Source of the DNA: Bacteroidales bacterium
GTDB taxonomy: Bacteria > Bacteroidota > Bacteroidia > Bacteroidales > UBA932
DNA: 64,000 nt
Direction: 5' to 3'
Assembly (NCBI GenBank): GCA_017471965.1
Contig: JAFURF010000008.1
Location: forward strand, 1-64,000
Shown here in pieces: positions 40,455 to 50,122 of the stretch (its first letter is position 1; the number at the start of each line of letters is the position of its first letter). The translations under genes and the position numbers were made by a program. The notes below the pieces were generated by a model. The model was not told the DNA's origin, did not search any database, and was given only the letters and a program-made list of their open reading frames with translations.

Positions 40455-42656
40455 ATGAAAAAGAAACTCATCCCCGCTTTTGCTTCCGTGCTGCTCCTAT
40501 GCGCATGCGGAACCGAAGTAAAGGAATCCGCACTCATGAAATATGAGGACAGGATTACTGAAATAATGTCAAAGATGACATTGGAAGAAAAGGTTGCGAT
40601 GCTCCACGGCAAGCACATGTTCTCGTCTGAGGGCGTACCTGCACAAGGTATCGCTGACATAGAATATGCTGACGGTCCTTTCGGAATCCGCGAGGAGATG
40701 GAGCCGCACAGTTGGAACTCGGCACACCTTGACACAGACTCTGCCACATTCTTCCCTACCGGATCAGCCCTCGCTGCCACATGGAGTGCCGACCTGGCTA
40801 GAGAGTATGGAAAGGGAATGGCCATTGAAGCACGCCTGAGAGGCAAGGACATGATTCTCGGACCTGCCATCAATATCCAGAGAGTACCTGTGGGAGGACG
40901 TACTTATGAATATTTCAGCGAGGACCCTCTTCTCAGTTCGGTACTTGCTACAGAATACACTCTCGGAGTTCAGGAAAACGGAGCCGCAGTATGTCTCAAG
41001 CATTATGCCCTCAACAATCAGGAGGACCACCGCGGCTATGTAGATGTGCAGGTTTCCGAGCGCGCAATGAGGGAGATATATCTTCCACCGTTCGAGATGT
41101 CTGTCCGCAAGGGAGACGCTTGGGGCGTGATGGCTGCATACAACAAGGTCAGAGGATACTGGTGTTCCGAGAACAAGGAACTCCTTACAGACATTCTTCG
41201 TGACGAATGGGGCTTCAAGGGCATCGTCATATCCGACTGGGGCGGTACACACTCTGTAAGGGCTGCCGAGGCCGGACTGAATGTAGAGATGCCTGGTTCA
41301 TCATTCCTTGGACAGGCACTTCTGGACTCTCTCAAGGCAGGAGTCGTTTCAGAAGAAGCAGTTGATCAGAGAGTACGCGAACTTCTTCGTGTCCGTCTCG
41401 CTGTAGAGCCGATTCCTGCAGAAAAGGCAAATGTCCAGATGACTTCACAGCCTCCGCAGCAGAAGATAGCATACGACGTGGCGGCACATTCTGTGGTTCT
41501 CCTCAAGAACGAGGGACTTCTTCCTCTTGACCTCGGCAAACACAGGAAGATTGCCGTAATCGGACATAACGCAGTACAGACTCAGGGACTCGGTGGCGTC
41601 GGAGCAGGCGTGAAGGCTCTGTATGAGGTGACACCTCTCGAGGGTATCATGGCCAAGATCGGAGACAAGGCAGAAGTGAAATATGCCCAGGGCTACGCAA
41701 GGTACACAGGAATGGACAGACACCGCAGGGTCAACCCTATATGCGAGCCTGACAAGGAACTGATGGAAGAGGCCGTTGCATTGGCAGCAGAATCAGACCT
41801 CGTGATCTTCGTTGCAGGAAACAACCGCGACATAGAGACTGAAGGATCCGACAGGAAGAGCATCATGCTCCCTATGGGACAGGATGAGCTGGTGAAGGCT
41901 CTGGCAGCAGTCAATCCGAACATCGTGACAGTTGTCGTTACCGGTGCGCCTGCAGACCTGCGCGTTGTCAAGGAAGTCTCTCCTTCTGTAGTGGTTTCAT
42001 GGTTCAACGGTACCGAAGGTGGAAATGCACTTGCCGACATTCTCGTAGGAAACATCGCACCATCAGGAAAACTTCCTTTCACCTTCCCTATGCAGCTTGA
42101 GGACAATCCTGCATATGCACTCGGTGTCTTCCCTCAGGTCGTGGAAAGAAGCAACGAGGACGTATTCGTAAATCTCGTCAACAGAAGAAGAGACAGGAGG
42201 AGGATCAAACTCGAGGCTGACTATGCAGAGGATATTTTCGTAGGCTACAGATGGTATGAGCATAAGGATGTTCCGGTTCTCTATCCTTTCGGACACGGAT
42301 TGTCATATGTTGACTTCGACTACAGTTCCCTTTCACTCAAGTCTACATCAAAGGGAGTCAAGGTATCTCTTGACCTGACAAATACAGGAAAGATGGAGGC
42401 CGACGAGGTCGTGCAGGTATATGCAAGCCGTCCTGAATCCGCTCTGACCAGACCTGAAAAGGAACTGGTAGGCTTCAAGAGGGTATCTGTAAAGCCTGGT
42501 GAATCAGTAAATGTGGTCATTGACATAGACAGGGACACTTTCCGTCATTGGGACGACGCTACTGACGGCTGGGCTGTAGAGACCGGCGCTGCGGAGTTCC
42601 ATGTAGGAAGTTCTTCAGACGACATCAGACTTACCGGACAATCACAAATAAAATAA
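40455..42656 (+). CDS. GH3-family beta-glucosidase lipoprotein
   Basis: 733 residues. Lipoprotein signal MKKKLIPAFASVLLLCACG. The GH3 N-terminal barrel has MTLEEKVAMLHGKHMFSSEG, GPAINIQRVPVGGRTYEYFS and CLKHYALNNQEDHRG, with nucleophile Asp261 in IVISDWGGTHSV. The alpha/beta sandwich carries VVLLKNEGLLPLDLGKHRKI and the likely acid/base segment IETEGSDRKSIMLP; the fibronectin-like C-terminus is at 640-733 (KVSLDLTNTGKMEADEVVQV). It would release glucose from oligosaccharides made by the GH9 and GH31 enzymes. The anchor suggests the periplasmic face or the cell surface. It is followed after 6 bases by the unassigned 608-residue protein. Confidence 0.94.
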   Translation: MKKKLIPAFASVLLLCACGTEVKESALMKYEDRITEIMSKMTLEEKVAMLHGKHMFSSEGVPAQGIADIEYADGPFGIREEMEPHSWNSAHLDTDSATFFPTGSALAATWSADLAREYGKGMAIEARLRGKDMILGPAINIQRVPVGGRTYEYFSEDPLLSSVLATEYTLGVQENGAAVCLKHYALNNQEDHRGYVDVQVSERAMREIYLPPFEMSVRKGDAWGVMAAYNKVRGYWCSENKELLTDILRDEWGFKGIVISDWGGTHSVRAAEAGLNVEMPGSSFLGQALLDSLKAGVVSEEAVDQRVRELLRVRLAVEPIPAEKANVQMTSQPPQQKIAYDVAAHSVVLLKNEGLLPLDLGKHRKIAVIGHNAVQTQGLGGVGAGVKALYEVTPLEGIMAKIGDKAEVKYAQGYARYTGMDRHRRVNPICEPDKELMEEAVALAAESDLVIFVAGNNRDIETEGSDRKSIMLPMGQDELVKALAAVNPNIVTVVVTGAPADLRVVKEVSPSVVVSWFNGTEGGNALADILVGNIAPSGKLPFTFPMQLEDNPAYALGVFPQVVERSNEDVFVNLVNRRRDRRRIKLEADYAEDIFVGYRWYEHKDVPVLYPFGHGLSYVDFDYSSLSLKSTSKGVKVSLDLTNTGKMEADEVVQVYASRPESALTRPEKELVGFKRVSVKPGESVNVVIDIDRDTFRHWDDATDGWAVETGAAEFHVGSSSDDIRLTGQSQIK

Positions 42657-42662
42657 ACAGCC

Positions 42663-44489
42663 ATGAAAAGCAGTATATTCAGATCAGTGGCAGTCTTCCT
42701 GCTTTCTATGATCTGCATTCTGGCTTCTGCACAAAAGTATGACAATTTCAAGGTGTCTTCCTACATACGTGCCCAGGATGTGCTCAGAATGAAAGACAAG
42801 GACTTCCTTGAGAAGACATGGGAGACTGTGAGCAGTCAGGTCGATCTTGACAAGATGTATATAGAAACCCACCGCGACTCCATCGTCGTGGATGAAGAGA
42901 CACTGAAGTCTGTCATAAAGTTCTTCAAGTCAAAAGGTCTTGAAGTGGGTGGAGGTATAACCTACACCATCTCCGAGCGAAACGACTTCCAGACCTTCAG
43001 TTATGCCAGACAGGCGGACAGAGAATTCGTTCAGTACATAGCAGAATATACCGCTCGATTCTTCGATGACTTCATCCTTGACGACTTCTTCTTCATCGAC
43101 ATCAAGAATGACGATGAGATTGCGGCCAAAGGGGACAGGAGTTGGACAGAATATCGTCTCGAACTCATGTCCAAGGCAGGAAAGGAACTTGTGCTTGACC
43201 CTGCACACAAGGTCAACCCTAAATGCAAGGTAATCATCAAGTATCCTAACTGGTACGACCATTTCCATGGACTGGGATTCGACCTTGAAGGCGAGCCGAA
43301 ATATTTCGACGGCCTTTGGACAGGAACTGAGACCCGCGATCCGGGTGGAAACCAGCATCTCCAGAATTACCTGAGTTACAATATCATCCGTTATTTCGAC
43401 AACATTGCACCAGGAAAGAACGGAGGAGGTTGGGTAGACTCCGGAGGAATCAACATGGGAGTTGACCGCTATGCAGAGCAGGTGCACCTCACCATGCTAA
43501 GCAAGACTCCTGAGATCATTCTCTGGAACTTCATGCAACTCAACAATGTAGCGATCAACGCAGAGCGCCACAGAAAAGAATGGCAGGGAACAGGAACCAG
43601 TTTCGATTATGACACCATGATGCAGCCGAAGAAGAAAGGCAGGAAGACAGTGGTTCCTTCGACTCTGGCGAGCGTATCAAGTTATACTCTGCGTCAGGTA
43701 GACAAGTTCCTCGGTCAACTCGGCAACCCGGTAGGCCTTGTATCATATAAGCCATACCATTCATCCGGAGAAGACTTCCTGCAGAACTATCTTGGTATGA
43801 TCGGACTTCCTCAGGACATGCATCCTGAGTTCCTTCAGGATCAGAAACAGATCCTCCTCACCCAGCAGGCTGCAAAGGATCCTGCCATCATGGACAAGAT
43901 CAGGACCCAGTTGAAGAACGGAGGAGATGTCATCATCACTACCGGACTCCTGAAGGCCATGAAGGATGAACTTGCAGATGTATGCGAACTCTATTGCGGT
44001 GACCTGAAGGCAATTGTGGATGATTTCGGCCGTCACGGAAAGTCCGAGCGCGAGTTCATCATCCCACAGGTGAAGTATTTCACAAATGATGCATGGGAAG
44101 TGGTGAGTGCAGGCCGTCCTCTCCGCGGAGGAGTGTCAGGATATCCTGTGCTTCTGAGAAACACATACTCGAAAGGTACCCTTTATGTACTTACTATTCC
44201 TGATGACTTCGGCAATCTGTACGACTACCCTGCAGGCGCTTTGAATGTCATCAGAAGGATCATGAGCAAGGGTCTGGACCTTTATCTAGAGGCACCGTCA
44301 AAGGTTGCTCTCTTCCCATATGACAACAGGACTTTCGTCGTAGAGAACTTCAATGACACTCCTGTTACCGTCAAGGCATGCTTCAATGTAGAAACATCTC
44401 AGATGGAGAACCTCGAGACAGGTGAGAAGATCCCGGCTGATACCGTAATGGAAATTCCTCCTCACTCATACAGGGCATTCAGATACTAG
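42663..44489 (+). CDS. Secreted 608-residue protein of unassigned family (candidate glycosidase)
   Basis: 608 residues, signal peptide (MKSSIFRSVAVFLLSMICIL then ASAQ). I do not recognise an established family. The order of segments suggests a (beta/alpha)8 barrel with a C-terminal beta domain: GLEVGGGITYTISE, the acid-rich strand FDDFILDDFFFID (residues 134-146), KGDRSWTEYRLELMSKAGKE, VNPKCKVIIKYPNWYDHFHG, FDGLWTGTETRD (Glu223, Asp226), GGGWVDSGGINMGVDRYAEQ, PEIILWNFMQ, then beta strands ending PPHSYRAFRY. Acids at strand ends (Asp140/141 and Glu223) are plausible catalytic residues. It starts 6 bases after the GH3 stop and is the last gene before a strong terminator, so it belongs to the glycan operon. 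Proteins like it seem to occur in other glycan loci, but that is recollection, not a search. Confidence 0.85.
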   Translation: MKSSIFRSVAVFLLSMICILASAQKYDNFKVSSYIRAQDVLRMKDKDFLEKTWETVSSQVDLDKMYIETHRDSIVVDEETLKSVIKFFKSKGLEVGGGITYTISERNDFQTFSYARQADREFVQYIAEYTARFFDDFILDDFFFIDIKNDDEIAAKGDRSWTEYRLELMSKAGKELVLDPAHKVNPKCKVIIKYPNWYDHFHGLGFDLEGEPKYFDGLWTGTETRDPGGNQHLQNYLSYNIIRYFDNIAPGKNGGGWVDSGGINMGVDRYAEQVHLTMLSKTPEIILWNFMQLNNVAINAERHRKEWQGTGTSFDYDTMMQPKKKGRKTVVPSTLASVSSYTLRQVDKFLGQLGNPVGLVSYKPYHSSGEDFLQNYLGMIGLPQDMHPEFLQDQKQILLTQQAAKDPAIMDKIRTQLKNGGDVIITTGLLKAMKDELADVCELYCGDLKAIVDDFGRHGKSEREFIIPQVKYFTNDAWEVVSAGRPLRGGVSGYPVLLRNTYSKGTLYVLTIPDDFGNLYDYPAGALNVIRRIMSKGLDLYLEAPSKVALFPYDNRTFVVENFNDTPVTVKACFNVETSQMENLETGEKIPADTVMEIPPHSYRAFRY

Positions 44490-44521
44490 CACTATCCCGA
44501 ATGATGCACATCTTTACAAAG

Positions 44522-44551
44522 CGAGGCAGCCGTCATGGCTGCCTCGTTTTT
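44522..44551. terminator. Terminator closing the glycan locus
   Basis: CGAGGCAGCC-GTCAT-GGCTGCCTCG followed by TTTTT. It is placed between the convergent 608-residue and LecA-like genes and may serve both. Confidence 0.9.
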
Positions 44552-44557
44552 CTGTCA

Positions 44558-45748
44558 TCACATTCCTTTTTTAAGACGCCTGTGACGGATAAAAATTCCG
44601 GACACAGCATCCGCAATAAAGAAAACCAGCATCGAAATCAGGACATAAAGCCAGTTCCCGTCGATGTATAGCCACCTGTATGATCTGGCCATAGGACCGA
44701 ACATAGGCCTATGGTCCCTGAACGAATTGCGCCTGACCTCGACATTTATCAGATACTCTCCCAGATTGTCTGCAAAAAGGAGTTCAGGGTTGCTGATGTA
44801 TACACTGTCGTTTCCTTTAAAGAACCCGATCTTATCGTCTGCCTTCACTCCCTCAAGAGTTTCCTGATCATGAACATAGATGTCATTGACGGAGAAAGTC
44901 AAGGATCCGGCCTCCTTCACAGTGAACGCATGCATATCAGGTTTCGAAGCGGAGCTCTTGTCAGGAATCTGAGTTATCCTCTTCTTCCCTCCCGTATTCC
45001 TGTACACCGGAACCATACTTTCTGACTTTATCTGATAGAGCAACGAACCGAACCTCGCGTCTTCCTCTCCGTTTCTTCCATACATGCACCACTTGGCCTC
45101 ATTGTCCGCCTTATAATACACCGGGACCTTGTTGCTGGCAGCAGAATGGTGGTAATCAGTTATCTCACCATAGAAATCTCCGGAATATGCTATCCTAACC
45201 TCATCGCCTTTGGCGACGATGATGCCTGTCTCTGCCCAGCACTCGTTGCTGCTCAGCACACGGACATACTGCTCCACGGCACAAGGCTGGGTCATTGTCA
45301 ATGTACCATATGAATTGGAATAACTTTCCATCGGGAAGAGTATCACATCCTTGATAAGGAAGACCATCATGTACACCGCCATGGTCATACATATCACAAA
45401 GACAGAGAAACAGAGCACGACATTGAACCTTCTGGACGTCCTGAGGTCGTATTCCTTACCTGTAAAGATCCGTAAGAGCGTTTCGCATATTCTGTAGAGG
45501 AGGACTATCAGTCCCTGAATGCAAGACCACAGAAACCTGATCACCGCCTTGGTAAAAGGGAACACGACGTCAGTATCATATTCCCAACGGAATCCTTCCC
45601 ACACAAAACGCTCACCACCCGGATCGGAGTGAGGCTCGGCAAGTTCCGCCATGAAAGACTTCTCGTCAACTTTGATTTCCTGTCTGGAGACCAGAGTCAG
45701 ATTCGACAGAATGGAATCCACGACAGTCTTGGAATTCATCTTGCCCAT
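44558..45748 (-). CDS. Membrane protein with LecA-like domain (larger paralogue)
   Basis: 396 residues. Hydrophobic segments lie near 66-95, 110-132 and 366-386. Between the second and the last is a domain of about 200 residues that parallels the one in the next gene: ESYSNSYGTLTM (141-152), NECWAETGIIVAKGDEVRIA (168-187), GSLLYQIKSE, GSLTFSVNDIYVHD (281-294), LFADNLGEYLINVEV (324-338). The W-xx-TGI-V-KGD start, the VND and the DN-G-Y endings are the layout of the LecA/PA-IL-like galactose-binding fold, where the Asp and Asn residues hold calcium. A 30-residue insertion separates the last two elements. The C-terminal tail IRHRRLKKGM is basic and probably cytoplasmic, so the domain lies in the periplasm. 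Function unknown. Confidence 0.75.
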   Translation of the reverse strand: MGKMNSKTVVDSILSNLTLVSRQEIKVDEKSFMAELAEPHSDPGGERFVWEGFRWEYDTDVVFPFTKAVIRFLWSCIQGLIVLLYRICETLLRIFTGKEYDLRTSRRFNVVLCFSVFVICMTMAVYMMVFLIKDVILFPMESYSNSYGTLTMTQPCAVEQYVRVLSSNECWAETGIIVAKGDEVRIAYSGDFYGEITDYHHSAASNKVPVYYKADNEAKWCMYGRNGEEDARFGSLLYQIKSESMVPVYRNTGGKKRITQIPDKSSASKPDMHAFTVKEAGSLTFSVNDIYVHDQETLEGVKADDKIGFFKGNDSVYISNPELLFADNLGEYLINVEVRRNSFRDHRPMFGPMARSYRWLYIDGNWLYVLISMLVFFIADAVSGIFIRHRRLKKGM

Positions 45749-45751
45749 ATG

Positions 45752-46798
45752 TTAGTTCTCCTTGTCTCTTTCTATCACTATCAGGAATGAGCCCACGTTA
45801 TCCGCAAACCATGCCGCCGGGAACTTCATGTCCCTGTAATACAATACCTCATTGAGGACAGGATAAAGACTGTCCTGCTTATAATATACTCCCAATCCGA
45901 CACCGGATGCCTTTGCCTTCGGACTACCGCTAAGCCTTGCCGGCAACGATGCAAGGAACGGTTTTTCAGATATCACCTTGGAATAGTCTATACCATCGGT
46001 CTTATCCGTACGGTCAACTTTAACGTATTTGTCATAGAACTCCCTCCATGCCCTTGCTTCATCTTCAGACAGAGTACAATCCTTAATCACAGATTCCATG
46101 AAACTCCTGTACATACCGCTCACCACAGTATCAGTCATCTCTATATCATTTACAGCAAAGTGAAGTGTTCCGTCTTCGGTAATCAGCAGATTCGAACGTT
46201 CCTTACCTATTATATATATCTTGCCATCCTGACCGGAGTCTCCGGCACTATCGTCTTTCACCTTCATCAGCAGACGATTCTGCTCGACCCTCGGTGCAAT
46301 CCTGAAGTGCGCACGGGCCTCATTGCGGTCACTCTTGTTCCCATACTTTTCACCGTCGGTATCTACCCAAGGCTCACCCAGCACTCTGTTGGAATCAACA
46401 TCCTCCACCAGATGATGAATGGCCGTATGCATCATTCCGGAAGAACGGATAGTAAGCATATCACCTTTCTTTACCTTTATTCCGGAATTAGCCCACAATT
46501 CGGACGAATTGAAAAGCCAATACACCACTTCTTTCTTTTCATCCTCCATGATGGTCGCGCCATAAGGATTTGTCTTTATCGTCTCGTATGGGAACATTGA
46601 CTTGACGATGACGGCTACCATTGAAAGGCCGAAAAACAGGATCACGAGCATCGCCGACAAGGAAATTATCAGACGCCAGAGGATCTTGGGGTTCTCCAAT
46701 GCCTGAAGAAGCCATTTGTACTTGACTATTTCTATCTCCACTTTCGGAGCATCAGGAGCATCCTGCCTAGACGTCCTGTCATTCTTTGATTCTTCCAT
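45752..46798 (-). CDS. Membrane-anchored LecA-like protein (smaller paralogue)
   Basis: 348 residues. A charged N-terminus of about 40 residues is followed by one membrane helix (42-66), so the remainder should be periplasmic. The domain has YETIKTNPYGATIM (71-84), ELWANSGIKVKKGDMLTIRS (100-119), RLLMKVKDD, GTLHFAVNDIEMTD (210-223) and WFADNVGSFLIVIERD (330-345). The same elements occur in the gene 3 bases downstream, so they are paralogues in one operon. An 80-residue alpha-rich insertion (SVIKDCTLSEDEARAWREFY ...) separates the VND motif from the final strand. The pattern resembles the LecA/PA-IL calcium-dependent lectin fold, but carbohydrate binding has to be shown. No enzyme or known export gene is coupled to the pair. 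Confidence 0.75.
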   Translation of the reverse strand: MEESKNDRTSRQDAPDAPKVEIEIVKYKWLLQALENPKILWRLIISLSAMLVILFFGLSMVAVIVKSMFPYETIKTNPYGATIMEDEKKEVVYWLFNSSELWANSGIKVKKGDMLTIRSSGMMHTAIHHLVEDVDSNRVLGEPWVDTDGEKYGNKSDRNEARAHFRIAPRVEQNRLLMKVKDDSAGDSGQDGKIYIIGKERSNLLITEDGTLHFAVNDIEMTDTVVSGMYRSFMESVIKDCTLSEDEARAWREFYDKYVKVDRTDKTDGIDYSKVISEKPFLASLPARLSGSPKAKASGVGLGVYYKQDSLYPVLNEVLYYRDMKFPAAWFADNVGSFLIVIERDKEN

Positions 46799-46846
46799 AG
46801 GACTTGTGTTTGAAGGTTCATCGGGTAAAATTACTCATAAACAAGC

Positions 46847-46882
46847 AAAAAGCAATGGCTTCCAATTGAAAACCATTGCTTT
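46847..46882 (-). terminator. Terminator of the fumarase gene
   Basis: Minus strand AGCAATGG ... CCATTGCT stem (46880-46873 with 46858-46851) followed by TTTTTGCTTG. Confidence 0.75.
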
Positions 46883-46901
46883 CCGATATATTAAGGTACG
46901 A

Positions 46902-48524
46902 CTAGAGTCCCAGTTTCTTGAAGAAGTCGTTGCCCTTGTCGTCAACAAGGATGAATGCAGGGAAGTCCTCTACATGGATCTTCCAGATAGCCTCCATTCC
47001 GAGTTCAGGATACTCTACGCATTCGATGCTCTTGATGTTGTTCTGAGCGAGGATTGCAGCAGGACCTCCGATGGAACCGAGATAGAATCCGCCATACTTC
47101 TGGCAAGCATCAGTAACCTGCTGGCTTCTGTTGCCCTTTGCAAGCATGATCATGCTGCCACCATGACTCTGGAAGAGGTCTACGTATGAATCCATACGGC
47201 CTGCTGTAGTAGGGCCCATCGAGCCGCAAGGCATTCCTGCAGGAGTCTTTGCCGGACCGGCATAGTAGATAGGATGGTCCTTGAGGTACTGAGGCATCTC
47301 CTCTCCCCTGTCGAGACGCTCCTTGATCTTCGCGTGGGCGATGTCGCGGCCTACGATGATGGTACCGTTGAGACTCAGACGTGTAGATACAGGATATTTT
47401 GGGAGTTCCTTGAGGATGTCAGCCATCGGCTGGTCGAGATTTATCTTCACTGCCTCGCCCTCGCCTGCCTGACGGAGTTCCTCAGGGATGAGACGTGCAG
47501 GATTGTCGTCAAGTTTCTCGATCCAGATACCGTCCTTGTTGATCTTTGCCTTGATGTTGCGGTCTGCAGAACAACTTACACCAAGACCTACAGGGCAACT
47601 TGCGCCGTGGCGTGGAAGACGGATGATGCGTACGTCGTGTGCGAAATACTTTCCGCCGAACTGTGCGCCCAGACCGATCTTGTGAGCCTCTTCGAGAACG
47701 AGTTTCTCGAGTTCGATGTCACGGAATGCACGTCCTGTATCGTCACCTGTGGTAGGAAGATTGTCATAGAACTTGGTCGAAGCAAGTTTCACTGTAAGAA
47801 GGTTCTTCTCTGCAGAAGTACCGCCGATCACAAATGCGATGTGATATGGAGGGCAGGCTGCTGTTCCGAGGGTCTTCATCTTTGCAACAAGGAAAGGAAC
47901 GAGAGTCTGCGGATTGAGGATAGCCTTAGTCTCCTGGTAGAGATATGTCTTGTTTGCCGATCCGCCACCCTTTGTCACGCAAAGGAAGTGATACTCGGCA
48001 CCATGGGTCGCCTCGATATCGATCTGTGCCGGAAGGTTGCACTTTGTGTTGACCTCATCGTACATTGTGAGAGGCGCGTTCTGCGAATAACGGAGGTTCT
48101 CTTCAGTATAAGTCTTGTATACTCCAAGAGAAAGAGCCTCTTCATCACAATAGCCTGTCCATACCTGCTGTCCCTTCTCGCCGTGGATGATGGCTGTACC
48201 TGTATCCTGGCAGAAAGGAAGTTTTCCCTTGCATGCCACCTCTGCATTGCGGAGGAAAGTCAGTGCCACATACTTGTCGTTCTCCGAAGCCTCAGGATCG
48301 TGGAGGATCTTGGCTACCATCTCGTTGTGCTCAGGACGGAGCATGAAGGAAACATCGCGGAAAGCCGTATTGGCCATCACGGTAAGACCTTCCTTCGCAA
48401 CCTTGAGGATTTCATGTCCCTCGAATTCGCCTGTACTTACATACTGCTCCGAACCGGGAATCTTGTAGTATTCAGTAGTATCCTCGCCTAACTGAAACAT
48501 TGGTGCGTATTTGAAATCAGCCAT
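46902..48524 (-). CDS. Fumarate hydratase, class I (iron-sulfur)
   Basis: 540 residues, continuous alpha and beta halves as in E. coli FumA/FumB. The cluster ligands are visible as Cys105 in [11 protein letters not shown], Cys in [17 protein letters not shown] and Cys in [17 protein letters not shown]. Other conserved segments are [40 protein letters not shown] and [20 protein letters not shown]. It interconverts fumarate and malate in the cytoplasm; in Bacteroidales it works in the reductive branch that makes succinate. The [4Fe-4S] type is oxygen-sensitive, which fits an anaerobe. It is a single-gene unit with a TATATTTG box at 48570-48563 and a terminator at 46847-46882. A long open frame on the opposite strand is a shadow. 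Confidence 0.96.
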   Translation of the reverse strand: MADFKYAPMFQLGEDTTEYYKIPGSEQYVSTGEFEGHEILKVAKEGLTVMANTAFRDVSFMLRPEHNEMVAKILHDPEASENDKYVALTFLRNAEVACKGKLPFCQDTGTAIIHGEKGQQVWTGYCDEEALSLGVYKTYTEENLRYSQNAPLTMYDEVNTKCNLPAQIDIEATHGAEYHFLCVTKGGGSANKTYLYQETKAILNPQTLVPFLVAKMKTLGTAACPPYHIAFVIGGTSAEKNLLTVKLASTKFYDNLPTTGDDTGRAFRDIELEKLVLEEAHKIGLGAQFGGKYFAHDVRIIRLPRHGASCPVGLGVSCSADRNIKAKINKDGIWIEKLDDNPARLIPEELRQAGEGEAVKINLDQPMADILKELPKYPVSTRLSLNGTIIVGRDIAHAKIKERLDRGEEMPQYLKDHPIYYAGPAKTPAGMPCGSMGPTTAGRMDSYVDLFQSHGGSMIMLAKGNRSQQVTDACQKYGGFYLGSIGGPAAILAQNNIKSIECVEYPELGMEAIWKIHVEDFPAFILVDDKGNDFFKKLGL

Positions 48525-48562
48525 TTTTTATAATGTTAGTTAATATTTTCAGTCAAATCGTA

Positions 48563-48570
48563 CAAATATA
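48563..48570 (-). promoter_or_regulatory. -7 element of the fumarase gene
   Basis: TATATTTG on the minus strand, 39 bases before the ATG at 48524. Confidence 0.6.
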
Positions 48571-48670
48571 ACAAATATCCCGGACCTCGTCCATAAAAAA
48601 GGCCTCTTTTCTGGACGGCACTGTCATTTTTCCATCCACGGACAGAAAAATGGCCGATTTTCTGGCCAGG

Positions 48671-48703
48671 AAAAGAAAAAACCACCGCAAAAATGCGGTG
48701 GTT
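48671..48703 (-). terminator. Terminator of the PagL-like gene
   Basis: Minus strand AACCACCGC-ATTTTT-GCGGTGGTT followed by TTTTCTTTT, 22 bases after the stop at 48725. Confidence 0.9.
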
Positions 48704-48724
48704 AGACTTCCAAGGCACGGAGCA

Positions 48725-50037
48725 TTACCTGTTCCACCAGCCTTTGCGGTAGTGGAAGATCCTGCTCTGGCCCGGCTTACGCTCAGACTTCTTAAGGAAC
48801 GGTATCTGGTAACCGATTCCGAACTCCACATATTCTGCGATATGGAGATGGGTCTTCGCACTTGCCTGAAGATACATATTGTCCCATATGCGGCATTTCA
48901 GACCGAAGCGGATATAATGGAAGGCCTCATCGGTACCTGCTCCGTCATTCTTGTAAAAGAGCGGGCGTTTGCCATAGCCATAGAGCGGATGGTCGTTATC
49001 ATAATAGTTACGCGACGGGTTGAAGAAATAGAATCCCCAGTCGACAATCGCCGTAACCGCACCGAACTTGAATTCGTTGTTCATGGCCAGACCGGCGCGT
49101 ACCTTGTAAATGTATAGTCCCTGTCCTTGCGATACAGATAACGGTCTGTGTTCTTGTCTATGGCACCATTGTAGAAGAGATCCAATCCGGCACCTATGCC
49201 ATACCAGTTCGTTACATGATATACCGCACCGGCATGTATGGATGATATAAAGAACCTGTTTGGATCCTTTATGGCAGATTTCTGGGCTCCTGCAGCTCCG
49301 GTAAGATTGATCGCCCATCCATACGGCAGGTCAGGGAACGTCTTCGGAGCCCTGGTCTCCTTATGATTGATTGTTGCAGTAAGTCCCACAGAGCCATAGA
49401 TTGAATTCATACCGATATTAGGCATGCATGTACGTCCGTTGCTCATATGGAAATAACCGAATTCCGTACCGAAGGCAAGATACTTGGTGACAGGGACATT
49501 CAGGTTGATGCCTGCATTCAGATACACATTCAGCGTACATCCGAAAATCGTATTCACCGTAGGCTCATAATAATGGTCCGGATCAGTATCTTCCTGAGTG
49601 TACCAGTGCTCGGTGACAGCGGCGAGACCTCCGGCCACCTTGAACCTCATCTGAAAATAATCGGTATCTATGGCATCAATCAGAATATAAGGATAGACGG
49701 CTACACCCATTCCAAGTTTCGCCATACCAGGATCTTGCGGATTGCCGAAATCCAGCCATGAAAGACCAAGACCTACAGTGGGGTTGCCGAGATACTGCTG
49801 CCAGGGACGCTGCTGAAGAGAAGGGAATTCAAGTCCCATGTGCACACCGGCCGGGAATATCGGACCGAACTTCTCATAATGAGTATTCTTGTCGAGATAC
49901 ATTCCTCTGAAAGGATAAGCCTTGATGGAAAATGGGATTTTCTTGCTTTGAATATTTTCTGTTTCCGTATTCTGTGCCAGGATTGTATTTGCAGACAGAA
50001 CTGCCATCAGCACTATAAACAATACTTTTCTTTTCAT
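48725..50037 (-). pseudogene. PagL-like (acyloxyacyl hydrolase family) outer-membrane protein, frameshifted
   Basis: The first frame starts at 50037 with a signal peptide (MKRKVLFIVLMAVLSANTIL then AQ) and runs about 310 coherent residues to RYLYRKDRDYT near 49105. The sense continues in another frame, IYKVRAGLAMNNEFKFGAV, to the stop at 48725 with IRFGLKCRIWDNMYLQASAK. One missing base near 49105 restores a product of about 437 residues. The barrel-like sequence contains FGTEFGYFHMSNGRT (His197, Ser199, Asn200), equivalent to the His-x-Ser-Asn active site of PagL lipid A deacylases; the conserved Glu partner is not identified with confidence. The break could be sequencing error or recent inactivation. 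The terminator directly downstream is intact. Confidence 0.7.
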
Positions 50038-50095
50038 CCAAATATCGATTCTACTATTACTACTAAACTTCTAACCGACATTATAGATGCAAAGA

Positions 50096-50116
50096 TGCCT
50101 GCAAACGTTGCAGGCA
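50096..50116 (-). terminator. Hairpin after prfB
   Basis: Perfect TGCCTGCAA/TTGCAGGCA stem with a 3-base loop, 7 bases after the prfB stop; followed on the minus strand by TCTTTGC, a weak T-tract. The same bases CATCTTTG (50095-50088) nearly match a -7 box and may start the PagL-like transcript. Confidence 0.6.
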
Positions 50117-50122
50117 TAAATA

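Noticed and set aside
47274..48491. 405-codon open frame opposite the fumarase gene
   Set aside because: It mirrors the fumarase codons in the complementary frame; the encoded protein is Cys/Leu-rich nonsense with no signal and no promoter or ribosome site, while fumarase motifs are complete.
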